From Amblyornis subalaris (Eukaryota > Chordata > Aves > Passeriformes > Ptilonorhynchidae): a DNA stretch of 64,000 nucleotides. Of this stretch, positions 49,240 through 62,200 are shown in pieces (positions within the stretch are counted from its first letter, which is position 1; each line of letters opens with the position of its first letter). The position numbers and the translations under genes were made by a program. Location: positions 693,462 to 757,461 of the forward strand of contig JACAXG010000056.1 in the NCBI GenBank assembly GCA_018881555.1, in the 5' to 3' direction. The notes beneath the pieces were generated by a model. The model saw only the letters and a program-made list of their open reading frames with translations, did no database searches and was not told the DNA's origin.

Positions 49240-49913
49240 TTTTCCTGCTTCATCAGCTCTCTCGCATCCGGCGCCCAGGCTTCCTCGCTCTGCTCCAGTG
49301 GTTTTTCTGCTCTTTATTTGGTGGTTCAGCTTGTGACTTCTACGGCCACGGTCAGGTGGGTTTACAAGGTCGATTGCCCTCCCTTGGAAGTCAAGCAGGC
49401 GCTTACACGAGTCTACAACTAAATCAGACTTTTTTTTTTTTACACATTCCGTGGCGAGTCTGGTCAGAAAAATCGTAGTTCCCTGAAACGGCTGCGGAGA
49501 GGCCTGAAAGCCCTCATGCACCAAAGCTCCNGTGAGTATAAGGCTCAATAAAAACAGATAAAACGCGGTAATTTTGGGGACCGATCTCGATTTTCCCCAA
49601 GGGACGCGTGAAGGCACCGGCAGCGAGACGGGGCGGCGATGAGGAGGGAGTGGCGGAGNTAAGGAGGGGACGGCGGAGATGAGGATGGGAGGGCGGGCGC
49701 GGGTCCCTCGTCTGGGGAAGGTGGATGCTGGGGGAAAAAACCCAAACCCACGATTTATTGAGGGGGAAAAAAAAAAGGCGAGGAAAGCGAGGCGAGGAAA
49801 GCGCTCATTTGCGACACCACCACCGCACAGGGGCCGCGGAGCGGGGCGGGGGCTGCGGCACTGGAGCGTCCCCCCTCAGCGCTGCCGCCCCGCGCGGCGC
49901 CGCGCTCGGCCCC

Positions 49914-49956
49914 CATTGGCTGCGCGCCGCCACGTGCCGCCCCCGCCCCCGCCCCG
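49914..49956 (+). promoter_or_regulatory. ST3GAL5: proximal promoter cluster: inverted CCAAT, E-box, GC boxes
   Basis: Within 45 bp there is ATTGG (49914-49918, inverted CCAAT, NF-Y type), CACGTG (49931-49936, USF/MYC type E-box) and overlapping cccgcccc GC boxes (about 49940-49955, Sp1 type). No TATA box is apparent. Transcription would start downstream, and the first ATG after the cluster is at 50107. Factor assignments are motif matches only. Confidence 0.6.
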
Positions 49957-50106
49957 CGCGCGCCGGCACCGCTACCTGCGGCGGGGCCGCCCGGCGCCCG
50001 CGCCCTCACAGCGCCGGCACCGCGGAGCGCCCCGGGGCCGCCCGGCCCGGCCCGGCCGCACCGCCAGCGGCGGGGACAGCAGCGCGGGCAGCGCCGGCGG
50101 AGGCCG

Positions 50107-50214
50107 ATGCGGCGGCGCGGGGCCTGCGGGCTTGGGCTGGAGGAGTCTGCAGGATGTGCGCCAGAGCTTCCAGGTCCCTTCCCGGGAAGGCAGGGGGAAN
50201 ACCGGGGACGGGGA
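50107..50214 (+). CDS. ST3GAL5: ST3GAL5 probable first coding exon (M1 start)
   Basis: This is the first ATG downstream of the promoter motifs. It opens MRRRGACGLGLEESAG and runs to a donor gag|gtgggg, leaving one base (g) that joins ca-ATG of exon 2 to give Ala-Met. That is the same junction as human (GR-AMPSEY) and is the main support. An earlier in-phase donor (cag|gtccct at 50174) is weaker but possible. The N at 50200 makes one residue unknown. The arginine triplet could act as an ER-retrieval signal, as described for the mammalian M1 form. Confidence 0.5.
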
Positions 50215-53200
50215 GGTGGGGGCTGCGAGTTCTTGAGCAGATGGGCGGTGGAGGTCGTGTTTGCCTTGGGCTGGAGGGGGAGGATGTAGCTGCGGCTGTC
50301 TAGAGCTGTTCTTCTGGAATAAAATTGATAGGCTTCTGCTGCTCTGCGGGTTGCAATAGGCGTTTTGTGAGTGATTCTGTCTTTTCATGCTCTGAGTGAT
50401 GTGAATGCAAACCAGATACGGCTTCTGCTGTTGCTGCCAAAACCTTTCTGTTTCCTTCAGCACTGCTCACCAAAGAGTTTCATTTTCTTTTTTCTTTGTG
50501 CTGAGCTTTGTTTTTTATTTATTTTTCTATTTCAGTAGGTAAGATCAAAATATAAGGCTGCTGGAGGAGGGATGTTTATNTTGCAGTTCTCTTAGGGAAA
50601 TGAATAGGAAATGTTCTTAAAATTACTGGATGTAAACAGCTCTCCCGTGGAAAATGACTGGCTTTGTGTCATTCAGGGAAAAAGGGTAGATAAAGATGTA
50701 TATTCATTATTTTTCTAAAGAAAACTCGTTGAGATAAGTGCTCTTTTACACTTATAAAGTGGATACCTGTTTTTAAACTACCGCTTACACTGGGACTGTA
50801 CAGATGCAGTTTAGAGGGGGTGTTTTCCATGCAGACTGTGTTATTCCATCTGTTATGCTGCAGCGAGGTTACTATCTCCCTTTTGGATCCTGCAGCAGGA
50901 AACCTTGAGCTATCTCCCAAGCCCTCTGCTAGCCANACTCAGGGAATTTCTTTTAAGAGGTCAAAATGCAGCTGGAGAGTTAGCGCATGAAAGCGTTTTG
51001 GTGCACTGTCTGCTTCCGGGGCTGATGAGGAATGAGCTCATCCCTCCTCTGGTTTCCTGGAACTTCTTGGGGTTTAGCATCCTTCCTTCCGTAGAGTTCC
51101 NTTAAATTGGCCAAATGATTGACAGGCAGTTAGGGGCAGGATGTAGCAAGACAAAGTGTGGTAGCAGAAACTTCCTTTTACTGAGAAGAATGGGCTAAAA
51201 ATGTTCAATTTTGTTTCCTTTGCATACATCAGATGCAAAATGTGCCAAGGCTGCTGTGGAGTTGGAGTGTTTGGAGGGCAGGTTTAGATAAGAGAATGTG
51301 GAAGACTTCAGCAGTTCTTGAGTTTTGATAAAGGCTGAATTACTGAAAAAGACCCAGACAATGCTTCAAACTTGTCATGGTGTAATTTTCAAATTACAGG
51401 CGAGTCTGAATGAAACTTGCTCANGTAGAACAGGTTAAAGCATCTTCAGCAGGCACATGCAGTGCTTCGAAACCACACAACTGTAATTCAGACATAGGGC
51501 TTCAGGATCATGGAGGAGTCTTCCCTCTATGAGAGCAGCTCNCTCTCATAATGTCATTCATAAATTATTAAGGACTTCCTTAAAACTTGGGTAGTCTGTT
51601 ATTTTCCATTACTCCTATGTAGGCTGTTCCGTTGCTGCTCAGGAATCTTTTGCCCATAGTCCCTCTTTATTTATGTCCACTTTTTCCTGTGTGCAAACAT
51701 TGGGTTTTTGTTTGAATTGTTTGCTTTTGGCTTTGGTGTTTACATGTTTGGTGTATCTAAGGTGTTCTCCTTGGGAGAAGCTCTTCTTTCATCCATCCCA
51801 AGAGTGCTCTCTGCAACCTCTTAGGTCCTGAAGTCTTAGGTTCAGAAGTTAAGCATTAAAATTGTTTCCAGCAATGTTTTTTGCTGGTTTTCAATTTCAT
51901 TGTTAGCCTTTTCTTCATGGGACGCTTTTGGCATCNGGTCTCTTGCCTCTGTAGGCGCAAGGGTGATTTTACCATGATGTCTTGGAGTGTTAGATGATAG
52001 TGTGGTAAAAATGCTGCTGTACCATTAACATTGTTCCATAATTACCAGTTGTTCGGTGCTATTCTGCTGNGTAATTCAGATGTAATATGAAACATCTTGG
52101 CTGTGTAAGTCTGCTGTTCCTTAGCCCAGTGAAGATTAATGCTATGCCCTGCCTTTTCAGACCTTTTCTTTTAGGGAAGATTTTTTTCCCCAAACTTCCC
52201 ATGTAAGGAAAAAAGACCTAAGTTGTTTTGGCTTCCTTGGAGGGGCTCAGAAATATCTTCCACTTGTGCTAGATGAACTTGCCCAGCTGGTGATGGGTGA
52301 TGTGCATTGTGCTTTCTTCCTCCTTCCTGGCTGGCATGGCTCTTCTCCAAGTGCTGGAGTGGTGCAGTGCTTCCTCAAGTGTGGATGTGTAGGCCTGGGG
52401 AGGAGGATGGGAAAGGAGGATGATGTGCACAGGAGAGTTTCTGAGTAGCAGCTACCTGCTGTGATGCTGCAGCTCATTCACAGTGCATGTTTGTGGGCTT
52501 CAGCAGATGCTGAGCAGTGGCTGACATCAGGTTCTGAACATCCAGAGCAGGCAGGTTTTTTACACAGGTAGCATGGAAGGGAAAACTGGGATTTGCTCCA
52601 AAAGCAAAAGGGATGAGGGGAGCTAAAAAACTTCCCTTGTAAGAAATAGACTTAACTTTTTAATAGTTCACTGTTCACAATACTTTAATGCACCCATTTC
52701 TTCCTGCTTGGCTGGGACACTGGCTTTCTGTGGCTCATTTGTGAATCAGAACAATTCCAAATTCAGATGCTGCTTTCGTCTGTTGCAAAGCATCAGCAGC
52801 CCACTTAAATGTTGAATCACATCTTGTTGATGTTTCTTGTGTTCATGTTTTATGTATGTTTTTTTGGCTGTTACTCACTTGAGAGCACCTGAAAGAGGCT
52901 TTAGAGAAAAGCCTGAACAGGTTTACTAGAGAAGAGGATGCCAAGGTGGAAGTGAAATTGAGTACCTCTGTTTTGAACATTGAACTGTCATTTGGAACCT
53001 CAGTAAGAGTTCTTGCCCTATAACATTATTTTAATAATTAATGTCCAAAAGGCTTCCTGTGAATGCTGCTGAAAGGAAGTGATGGTGTTGCACTCTGAGT
53101 ATCTCTAGTTAAACTGATAATTGCACTGGATTTGAGCTGTAACCGTTTTTTTATTTTTGTGTTCTATCTGGATGACCCAAGTTTAAGAGCAAGTTGTAGC

Positions 53201-56200
53201 CCAGCTATGTGTATCCTCCCTAAAGGAAAAGACTGGTCAAATAGACTCAGTTACGTAAGGTTGTTAATGATTTTGTGAGTTGGGTTTACATTGCAAAGAG
53301 GGTGTAGGAATGAGCCATTGAACAATTAGAAGAAAACACAAGTATAGTGTCATAAGGCAAGGAATGAAAAATGATGGTGCTTCTAGGGCGCTATTGTTGC
53401 TTGCTGGTTTTCTTGGCTCCAGGCAAAATAATTTTCACCTATCATCCTGTTGGTGCCTTTGAGAGTTTCTGTCAACTGCTGTGAAATTCTCATTTGCTCC
53501 TCGTTTCACTTTTTACCAATTGTGACCACACAAATAGGGTTCGGTAATAAGTTGTTATTATTTGAGAAGACAGATCTGGACCAGATGAACTGCAGATTGT
53601 ACATACTGCATTGTTCTTTAGTTATTGTCTGGTTAAAAAGCCTTTGCAACCAAAGTTCATTTTGTAAGATGCATTACGCACTAATCCAATCAATGCCTTG
53701 TTGTATGTACTTATAACCATATTCTGGGCTAAACTTTTCTGCCATCACAGATGTATTCTTCAATTAACCAAAATAACTGACTCTGTTCACTAGAACAGAT
53801 GTCAAATGCTTTCTTTGTTCAATAGTAATAGGCATTAAGCAGATAATATTCAAAGAAAGTTTTTCAAGTGCCAACTTTACAGTGGGAGTTATGTAGTTGT
53901 GGATGAAGAAATAATTGATGGAAGTCTCTAATTTTTAACGTTAGATTAATTTTTTTCCTCTGACGAGATGATGTCAGTCCCTAATCTGCAACAGCTCCCT
54001 GGCTGCTGTCTCTTTATGTCTTGTGATAGGAAGTGGTAGGATGATGATCAGGAGGTTATTTGAAGATAAACATCCAACAATGAAGACATTGCTATAAATT
54101 ATAACACAAGAGTGTCTCATGCTTTAGCATGTTCCTGATAAGTCTCCCTCAGATCATTAATATCTCTGGAATTTTTCCTCATGCTTGTAGTTTTAAAGGA
54201 TTTTTGTTATATACTGTTGAACAAAAGTCCTTTAAGAAGGTATTTCAATGTGTATTGCATCACAGAGAAAGATTTTCCAATCAGAAATGGTTCATTTGGG
54301 ATAACTTGTCTGTTCTTTTTCTTTCCCCACTTTTCCTGAGTATTCTGTCAATATGGGCAAATAGGGCCATCCAGATAAAAGGCTTTTTACTTTCCCTGTA
54401 TAGGTTTTAAATCCATTTTCAACATCTGGGCAGGTTGTTAGCTTTTCTGATCTGTTAGACCTGTGTTTCAAATTCAGCTTAAAAATTTGGATTCACTTCT
54501 GCAGAAGTCATTGGAAAGTTAACCTCATGAAGTTCATCAAGGTCCTGCACCTGTGTGGGGGCGATCCCAAACACAAATCCAGGCTGAGCAGAGAATGGAT
54601 TGAGATTAGCCCTGAGGAGAAGGACTTCGGGATGCTGGTGAAGGAGAGGCTGGACATGACCTGGTCTTTTGACAAGGGCACAGTGTGACCGGACAAGTGG
54701 GAATGCCTTCAAACTGACAGAGGGCAGGGTTAGACTGGATAGTAGGAGGAAATTCTTTACTGTGAGTGTGGTGAGGCACTGGAACAGGTTGCCCAGAGAA
54801 GTTGTGGCTGCCCCATCCCTGGAAGTTCTCAAGGCCAGGGTGGATGGGGCTTGGAGCAACCTGGTCTAGTGGAAGGTGTCTCTGCCCGTGGGAGGGAAGT
54901 GGAACTGGATGATCCTGTGATTCTGGGAAAGTGAGGCAGCCCTTCGCTGTGTTGCAGTTTCTGCAGTGCCTCTTGCTAGAGGATGTTAANACATTTTTGA
55001 TTGATTGGTTTTTCATAACAAATTCTTCATGTCACAAGAGAATATGTTTCCAAATTGTATTTAAGAAATACTCTGTGTTTTGGATGGATAAAAATACCTC
55101 TAATTGCAGTTGTAAGGCAGCACTTTGACTGTACAACACTTGTAACTGTGGAGTCCTTCATGTATAATGGGGTGCACAACTACCTCTCCTTAGCTTCAGC
55201 TTTTTTATTCTTTGTATTGCCATTTCCCCTCCCCAATTATTANTGGAATGAGGCTTGATCCACTATTGGTTAAAAAAAATTTTTATTTCATTATGGTTTA
55301 TTGTTTCCACTGAAGAGATGATGAAGTTTGAAAGCATGGAAAAGATCTGAAGGTGTCATGCTTTGATAAGGAGACTTGGGAGGGAGAGTCTCTGAGTAGG
55401 GACACCCCGGGGGACTTGTGGGCCACATATCCAACAGCAGGTGAGCTGGTAAGAGATGGTGTTTACTCATGGGTTATTTTGTTTTTCTTAATATTAGAAT
55501 TGATGATTAGCAGTTGTATTCATTGACAAAAAATTCTATTACTTAAAAATTCCCCGAAGCAAGACTGGTTTGCCCATTAAAGAGAGTTGAACAGATTTTG
55601 GGATGGATGTAGGAAGGAAGTGGGAGAGTTTTATACTGATTTCTGAATCAGTTTTGTAATTACTATCTTAAAAGAAGAACAGAAGATGAAGTTTAAATTT
55701 TTCGTATTCTTGGGTATCTTCATCTGAGAGGCTCTGCTTAATGGCTGGCTTTGGAGCATAAACCACAAAAGCTACCTCCAAATTAGCCATTCATTTTTTT
55801 AATGTCTCAGCCCTTATGTTTTGATTACTGTGGGTTTCAGTACTGCAGAAGCAAACAAAATTNATCCTAACTGTAAATTTCACCAAACTATTTTTCGTGT
55901 TTTGACATAAATTAATAACATTCTCTTAAAATACTGTAGCAATTTTGAAAGCCTTAATGAAAATTAATATCTCATCTATTTGGGCAGTAATGAGGATAGA
56001 TTGAAATGTGTAATCTTTTCACGGGCCCAACTCTTGCAAGTAGTCACAGATATTAATATTGCAGTTGTCACTTAGATTTTTGTCATCTGTTTCCTCTGAA
56101 CAGATGTTTCCTGTGTCTCAGGAAACAATGTGTAGTTGGTTTAAGTTTTCTTAATTATTCTCTTTCTAACTCCTTGCATAAAGTTTTGCAGTATATCTGT

Positions 56201-59200
56201 GGGGATTGTTTTGGGATTTTTTGTTTTAAAAGCCACAGAACAGGAAGTTCTTACAGAATTCCTTACTGACTAATGGCCACATATCAAGAAAGAGCACCTT
56301 GCTTGAGTTCATTCAGTATGAAAATACCTTCTCTAACTTTGCCTTTCTTTTTTGAAATAAATGTTGCTCAAAACCAAGTAGTTTTCATCTTATCCTTTAC
56401 TGTTTTCGGAAGTATGTTCCTTAAGTAATTTATGTGTATCTGACTTAGAGGAGGAGACATGAAATGAGGAGGTGGGTTTGGGGTGTTTTTGCATTAGTTT
56501 TAGCTTCTTTTTCAATGCCTGCTTGAGCCCCACTGTTCATGAGTAGTAATTCCTTTACATAAGTGTGACTTACGGGTTTCATTTGCTGTGGGCTTTGCCC
56601 TGCAAGCTTCTTGATCTTGTTACACGAACTTCAGAGGCTGCATTGTGCACCAAGACCTTGGTATTGACTGCCTTGTAAAGCTTGAATGTTTCCACTGCTT
56701 CTGGTGGTACTGTGAGAGGGGAAAGTTTAAATGGAAGCATTGCCTGTGTGGGGCTGTGGTTCTGGGGGCTTGATGGGAGCATGGTGGTGGGTGCAGGTGG
56801 GTGCATCATTCTGCACTCATGTGCAGGCTGGTCTGCTCCTCTCTCCCTGCTTGCTGAGAGTCCTTGGCTGTCTTTGGGTAAATCCAGGTGCTGTACGTAA
56901 CCAAATCCATTTTTCCAGGGTGTGGCAGTGGTTATGTACAACTTGATACATGCCGCTTTTCAGCTTTTAGCATTCCCACATAAAAAGATATACTGGAGGC
57001 TTAAATGGATTGCTTCTGAAATACTCCAACTGTGGAAATGTTGTCTGCTTAAGAACAACAATGAGACAAAAGTAAATCATGGTGAAAAGAATAACACCAC
57101 AAAAAGCTTTGGAGTATATTATATTGGACAATTTAGCCTTAGCAGGAGCTTTGTGCAGATCACTTAAGTTCAGTGGATGAAACAAATTTAAATCCCCTGA
57201 GTCCTCACTAATTGCACCATGGTGAGTAGCTATAGAAACATCAATGCAAAATGTGATTGTAATATAGCAGTACTACTGAGCTGTCTTGTGTATACAAATT
57301 GAGACATTTGCATTAGTGACTCTCAAAACAACTGTAGCAGGGCCCCTTCCTGAAAGAATATAGTGGTGTTTGTATGCAACAGCTCTTTGGTGCTCTTGGG
57401 ATCTTGACTGCCATGGTTCTTTCTGCAAACTCAGAAATTTTTTTTTAAACTCAGGCAGACTGTGGGAAAGGTGCTCTCTAATGTGCTTGTTACTACCACC
57501 TTGCTCTTTTCAGCACTCTTATACCATTCCAGCCAGTGGAAGGGACTTACTGACTTTAAGAAGAGTTCAGGATCCAACCCTGAGTAATTTAAAAAAAAAT
57601 TCTGAGCTGGACAGATGCATTTTGACTTGATATATCTACCTCTCTGTCTATATGTATTGATTTGTTGGAGAAAGGAATAATTTGTCGTGATCATAACTGA
57701 CTAAAGTCAACCTGAAGTAAACTGTTGCAAAGGAAATGAAAACTGACATGTCAGTTATATAAACAAATAAGAAAAAAAAGCATTGTGCATAATAAGAGTT
57801 GGACTTGGAAAGGATGTGCTGAGGTGATTAATTTTTGCATATCCAGAATTAGTGAAGCAATTGTTTGGGGACAACTGGAATTTATTTTGCTCAGGGGCAA
57901 GGAAGATTTTCTGATACCACTACCTCATTGCAGTCTTGCATTCCTGTTTAATTCCCTTCTGTCTTCATCACTCTCCACCTCTTCAGTTCCTTCTCCATCT
58001 TTCAGAACTCTTGCAGCCTGGTACATAATCCAACTGATTCTTTTGTGCAGAATCCATTCTGACCTAGGTTCCTACAGACTGCGATCAAGTTACCTCTGTA
58101 TGTTTACCTGAGAATTATTACCTGCATTGTTCTCTGGTGAAAGTAAGTGAAGCTGGTTTCCTGCTTTTTCCATTAAAAAAAAAGTCCCATTTTACACTTT
58201 TCTCCAGCTGTGTTTGTGGAGATCTGTGGGAGTGACAGATGTAATTGCTGCCTTGTTTTGTGCTGTAGCAGCGTTCAGTGCTCACGTCCGTGGTGTAATC
58301 CATCCGTTCTGGTGAGTGATTCCTTCCCTTTCCCAAACAGTGCCAAATGCTGTGCACCCCAGTTTGTGCTGGTCTGAGACTGTCTCCTCTGAGCTCATCT
58401 NATGGGATGTACTCTCTGCTCTATGTGGAGCAGTCCTGGAGCTTCCACATGGTCTGCAGGCCTTGTTCACTCCCTGCAGCATCCTCTGATCANGGCTCCT
58501 GTTGTGTGCTGGTGTGATCTTGCTCCATGAACTGGGGCTGCTCCCTGTGCATCCTGCCAGCATGATCTCTGTGGACCCCGGTCACCTGTGCAGTGTGTTA
58601 GTGTGGAGGTGCTGGATGAGAGCTGCTGAGTTGACTTGTCTGTGTAGTGTGGCAGGAAGGANGTGTGTCATACCTGGCATAAAAGCTGACGGCGCAAGTC
58701 CTGCTGGGTTGGCACTGAACATCTCAAGGTAGAGCAGTTCAGCTTGGTGATCCATAACTGACCNTAGGGTATGGTCCTTTTAAGAAATTTTCTTCATGCC
58801 TTAACCCATGTGGACTTGAATGATGTACTGCAAATCTTAGCTGAGAGCAAACTGGGCCTGTGATGCAGATGATTGGGGTAGTGGTTTAAACATCCAGTTT
58901 TGCTCCTCAGCGCTGGTTTTATTCAGTGGTATAGATGCAGCCAGTAAAAATGAGGTGTTGTTCTGAGAAAATTAGGGGCTTTTAAGGNTTGATAAGTTCC
59001 CTGTGACCTGCTGTCTTGTCCTGTGTTCTTGTGTCCTGACAGGTTGTGGTAGATGGGAGCTGGATGTGATTTCCAGCTTAACTACTGGAATTCCGGGGGG
59101 CTGTGGGGTGTCACCCCTTAGATTTCAGTTTACCCTGTTCCAAGACAACCATAATTGTACTGACTTCAGATTTTACAGTGCTTTCAGATCTGCTAAAAGG

Positions 59201-62200
59201 GGCTGTTACAAAGGCCTGCAAATGGGTGTGACAGCTCAGAGTCTGTGCAATTAGTAACTATAGCTAGGTGGAGAATTTGAGGAGAATTCTTAGTGATGGC
59301 CATAATAACCAAGTTACCTGTGTTTGAGGTAAGTGGTGAAGTTTCCTTTTGGCAAAAACCGTTAGACTTTTTCTGCCTTTCTCTGTTTTGTGGGTTATGA
59401 TCATTTGTATGTGACCTTGAAAGTATCACTTGACTGTTGTCTGCTCTTCAAAGGACTTCAGATGCTGTTGTTGATCTTTATCTCCTTGTCCCACCCATCC
59501 CGCAGTGGTTTTTGGCATTTGACCTGATTATCAGATTTGTTACTGAGAAATGATGACTGTGCAAAGAGACTGATTGAGTCANCTTCTGAATTAGATACCC
59601 TTGACATTTCAGTGGCCTGGATTTGAGATCTGGAGGGGATGCTTCTGTCTCCTCAGCTCCTTAATCCTGATGTTTAAAAACATCAGTTGTTTGTCCAAAC
59701 AAACAGTGTTTTCAGGTGGCAATACAGACTGGTTCAAATGGGTCATATCACCATATACAATAAAAAGAGGTGGAAAAGAGAACGAGTAAGATCACCCCTA
59801 GATAAAAGCCTTCCCTTCGCCCGGCTCTTTTAAAAAAGTTTTTGTGACAGACCTCTTGGCGAGAGAACAGAAGAGGTGAACACCTTTGCAGTGGAGAGCA
59901 CAGAGGGTCAAGCACTGAGATCAAAGGGAAAGGACTAGGGTTGAAATGCTCCACTGTGGAGGAGCAGGCCGCACCTTTCCATGGTTGGCTGATCAAAGGG
60001 AGTGCTGCTTTGGGTGGGTAGGACAGGAAAAACCCTTGCCCGTGTCCATTCTCCTTTCAGGAAAGACCCTTGCCNGTGTCCATTCTCCTTTCAGGGAAAA
60101 CCAGCAGGCTCTTATGGGTAGGCTCTTCATGATGATTCCTTGTTTGCTCATGTCTTTGGTTACTGGCAGCAGCCTGTGAGAAGTCGATATGCCAGCCTGC
60201 ATTTTTCTTCCCAAAATCAGAATTGGAGCNTGCTGATGGAACTTTGTGGGAAGTTACATGCAGTAAGCAGCGAGATCTCTTCTTGTCAGCAGCGATCAGT
60301 CCTGCCCATCTGTGAGGGAGCACTGTGCTCTTCTGCTGGGTTCTCTGTGTTTGGTGCAGGGAGCTGCTGCTGTGCTTCCCTGGTGCTGGCAGCCCCCTGG
60401 TCCTGCTGCGTGCCAGAAAGAAATTCCGTCCACACCCTCTTTGGTGCTTGCTGCTGAAGTTGCTGGCCATGTTGTTGGGGCTGCCAAAGAGGTCAGTGGT
60501 AGATTCAGACCGGTGATGATGACACAGGTTTGCTTAGCCTTGGGGAAAGTGGGGAGTGAGTTTGAAATGTGGGGTCTGGTTTTGAGGATGGCTCGTATAG
60601 GTTCTGCATGCTGGGAGCATCCATAAAGCTTGCAGGAAAGTGTAGTGCAGGGATTTGATTTTGATTCAGGGATCCTAAATATCCTGAGCATATTGTTTAG
60701 ATTGGTTTTTTCCCTGTCTGAAATCTGTTTGACCAGATCAAACAAAAGTTTTGACAGTAACTGATGTAATTGCAATTATTAGACTTCAGGCTTATGAAGA
60801 ATGCAAAGACCAATACCTGGCAACATTTTCAGCATTGTGTTCTGGTGGTGCAGCTGAAATGAGTAAGTTCTTGATCACTAGGTCAGGAGCAATTTAGTAT
60901 TCCTGACACCATAACTAAGAATCACAGTCTTCTCTGGGAAACAAAGTTGTCAGTCTGTGGATGTCCTGTGAATTTTTCTTCAATTCAGCAAAAGTTACGG
61001 TAATTTTTTCTTTCTTTTTTACAGCAATGCTGAGTGACAATAACTCTGCGAAGCTGGAAAGTGATCATTCACCTCCTGTGCAATGGTGTAAGGTGGCTGC
61101 ACATGAAGATGAGAAGACCAAGCTGGTTTTTAAAAGGTACTCGCAAGTAAGTGTCATTGTCACAGCAACACAGAGGTCAGTTGTCCTCCCCCCCGCCCCA
61201 GCCTGGACAGTAACAAAAAGGATGCAGAAATCAAGGCATGGGATTGCCACAGGCTCTGAATGGAGAGCTGGACACACAGCTTTCCCTGTGAAAACGCTTT
61301 TTGGCGCTGAGGCTAACTTGCTGTAGTACCTGTTTTCCCAAGCCAAAGTGAGATTCTGGTACTTCACTCACAAGTACTTCCAATCTTTTTTGTATGCAGA
61401 GACTTTTGTACAACCTGAAAATGTAATGATAATGAACCTTTTAGACCACCTATCAGTGCAAAATTTAATTAAGTGAGATATGAGAACAGCGCTGCTTTTC
61501 CAGGGGCCGCCTTGTTTGCAGCCTGTACTGCACACTGAGTGCCAGGATTGCATCTATTAGTTCATACAGTACAAGCTTTTTTAAAAAAAAATTGNAAATC
61601 TGTGTTAACTTCATCTGAAAGAGTTTCAAGAAGCATTGAACACTTAATAGGTTGCATATTTTTTAAAGGCATTTAAACAAATGTCCAGTCCTTAGGGAAC
61701 AATAGGAAATGAAAATCGGTGACAAAGCTCAAACTACATATTTGTGGAACAACTTTAAGCGAATAATGATGTAAGTTTTCTACAGATGGGTGTAAACATG
61801 AAATGAGCCAAGTGACTATTTGAACATCAACAGTGATGTTATTTAGGAATGAGAGATTAGTAGATCAAAAATATGGATAGTCTGTGTTATTCAATTTTAA
61901 ATTTGAGTGGCTTTTTTTCTTCTGCATGTTTTGTGAGTGTAAGTAACTAAGTTAGGCTTCTCAATATAGACCTGAGCATCTAAGTTCAGCATTCTGGCCT
62001 GCCAGTGAGTTGAAAGTTTTGCTTCTGTGGTGGCCATTGGCCCAAAATCATGCAATTTGGAGTTCCATCTTTTTTTTTTAGCTTGCATGGAAATACATTT
62101 TTCAAAATAATGTTGTCCTTTAAAGAAGAAAAACAAAAGTCACTTTTGGTTTCATTTTGTGAGGAGAGCTGTTTGACTCATCAGAGATGCATTTAAAGTA

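Larger units (their letters stand above)
49560..50245. promoter_or_regulatory. ST3GAL5: CpG island at the 5' end of ST3GAL5
   Basis: A sharp rise in G+C and CpG stands out from the AT-rich surroundings, strongest at 49800-50160. It holds promoter motifs and the probable first coding exon of the plus-strand ST3GAL5 gene. A shoulder with moderate CpG extends left to about 49240. The long open frames across it (for example 49679-50236 and 49725-50303) follow from a shortage of stop codons in GC-rich DNA, not from coding. Confidence 0.85.
50215..61024 (+). other. ST3GAL5: ST3GAL5 intron 1 (about 10.8 kb)
   Basis: This intron is largely AT-rich unique sequence. It contains an internally deleted CR1 copy (54518-54927) and a 34-bp tandem repeat (60024-60102). 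I recognise no other exon, but alternative first exons cannot be excluded. Confidence 0.6.

Noticed and set aside
49679..50303. Long overlapping open frames (185-192 codons) across the CpG island
   Set aside because: They are Arg/Ala/Pro-rich translations of GC-rich DNA with few stops, in frames different from the ST3GAL5 M1 frame.
54669..54869. Reading frame with FKLTEGRVRLDSRRKFF-like peptide as a gene
   Set aside because: It lies entirely inside a CR1 3' fragment and is a known artefact of translating that repeat.
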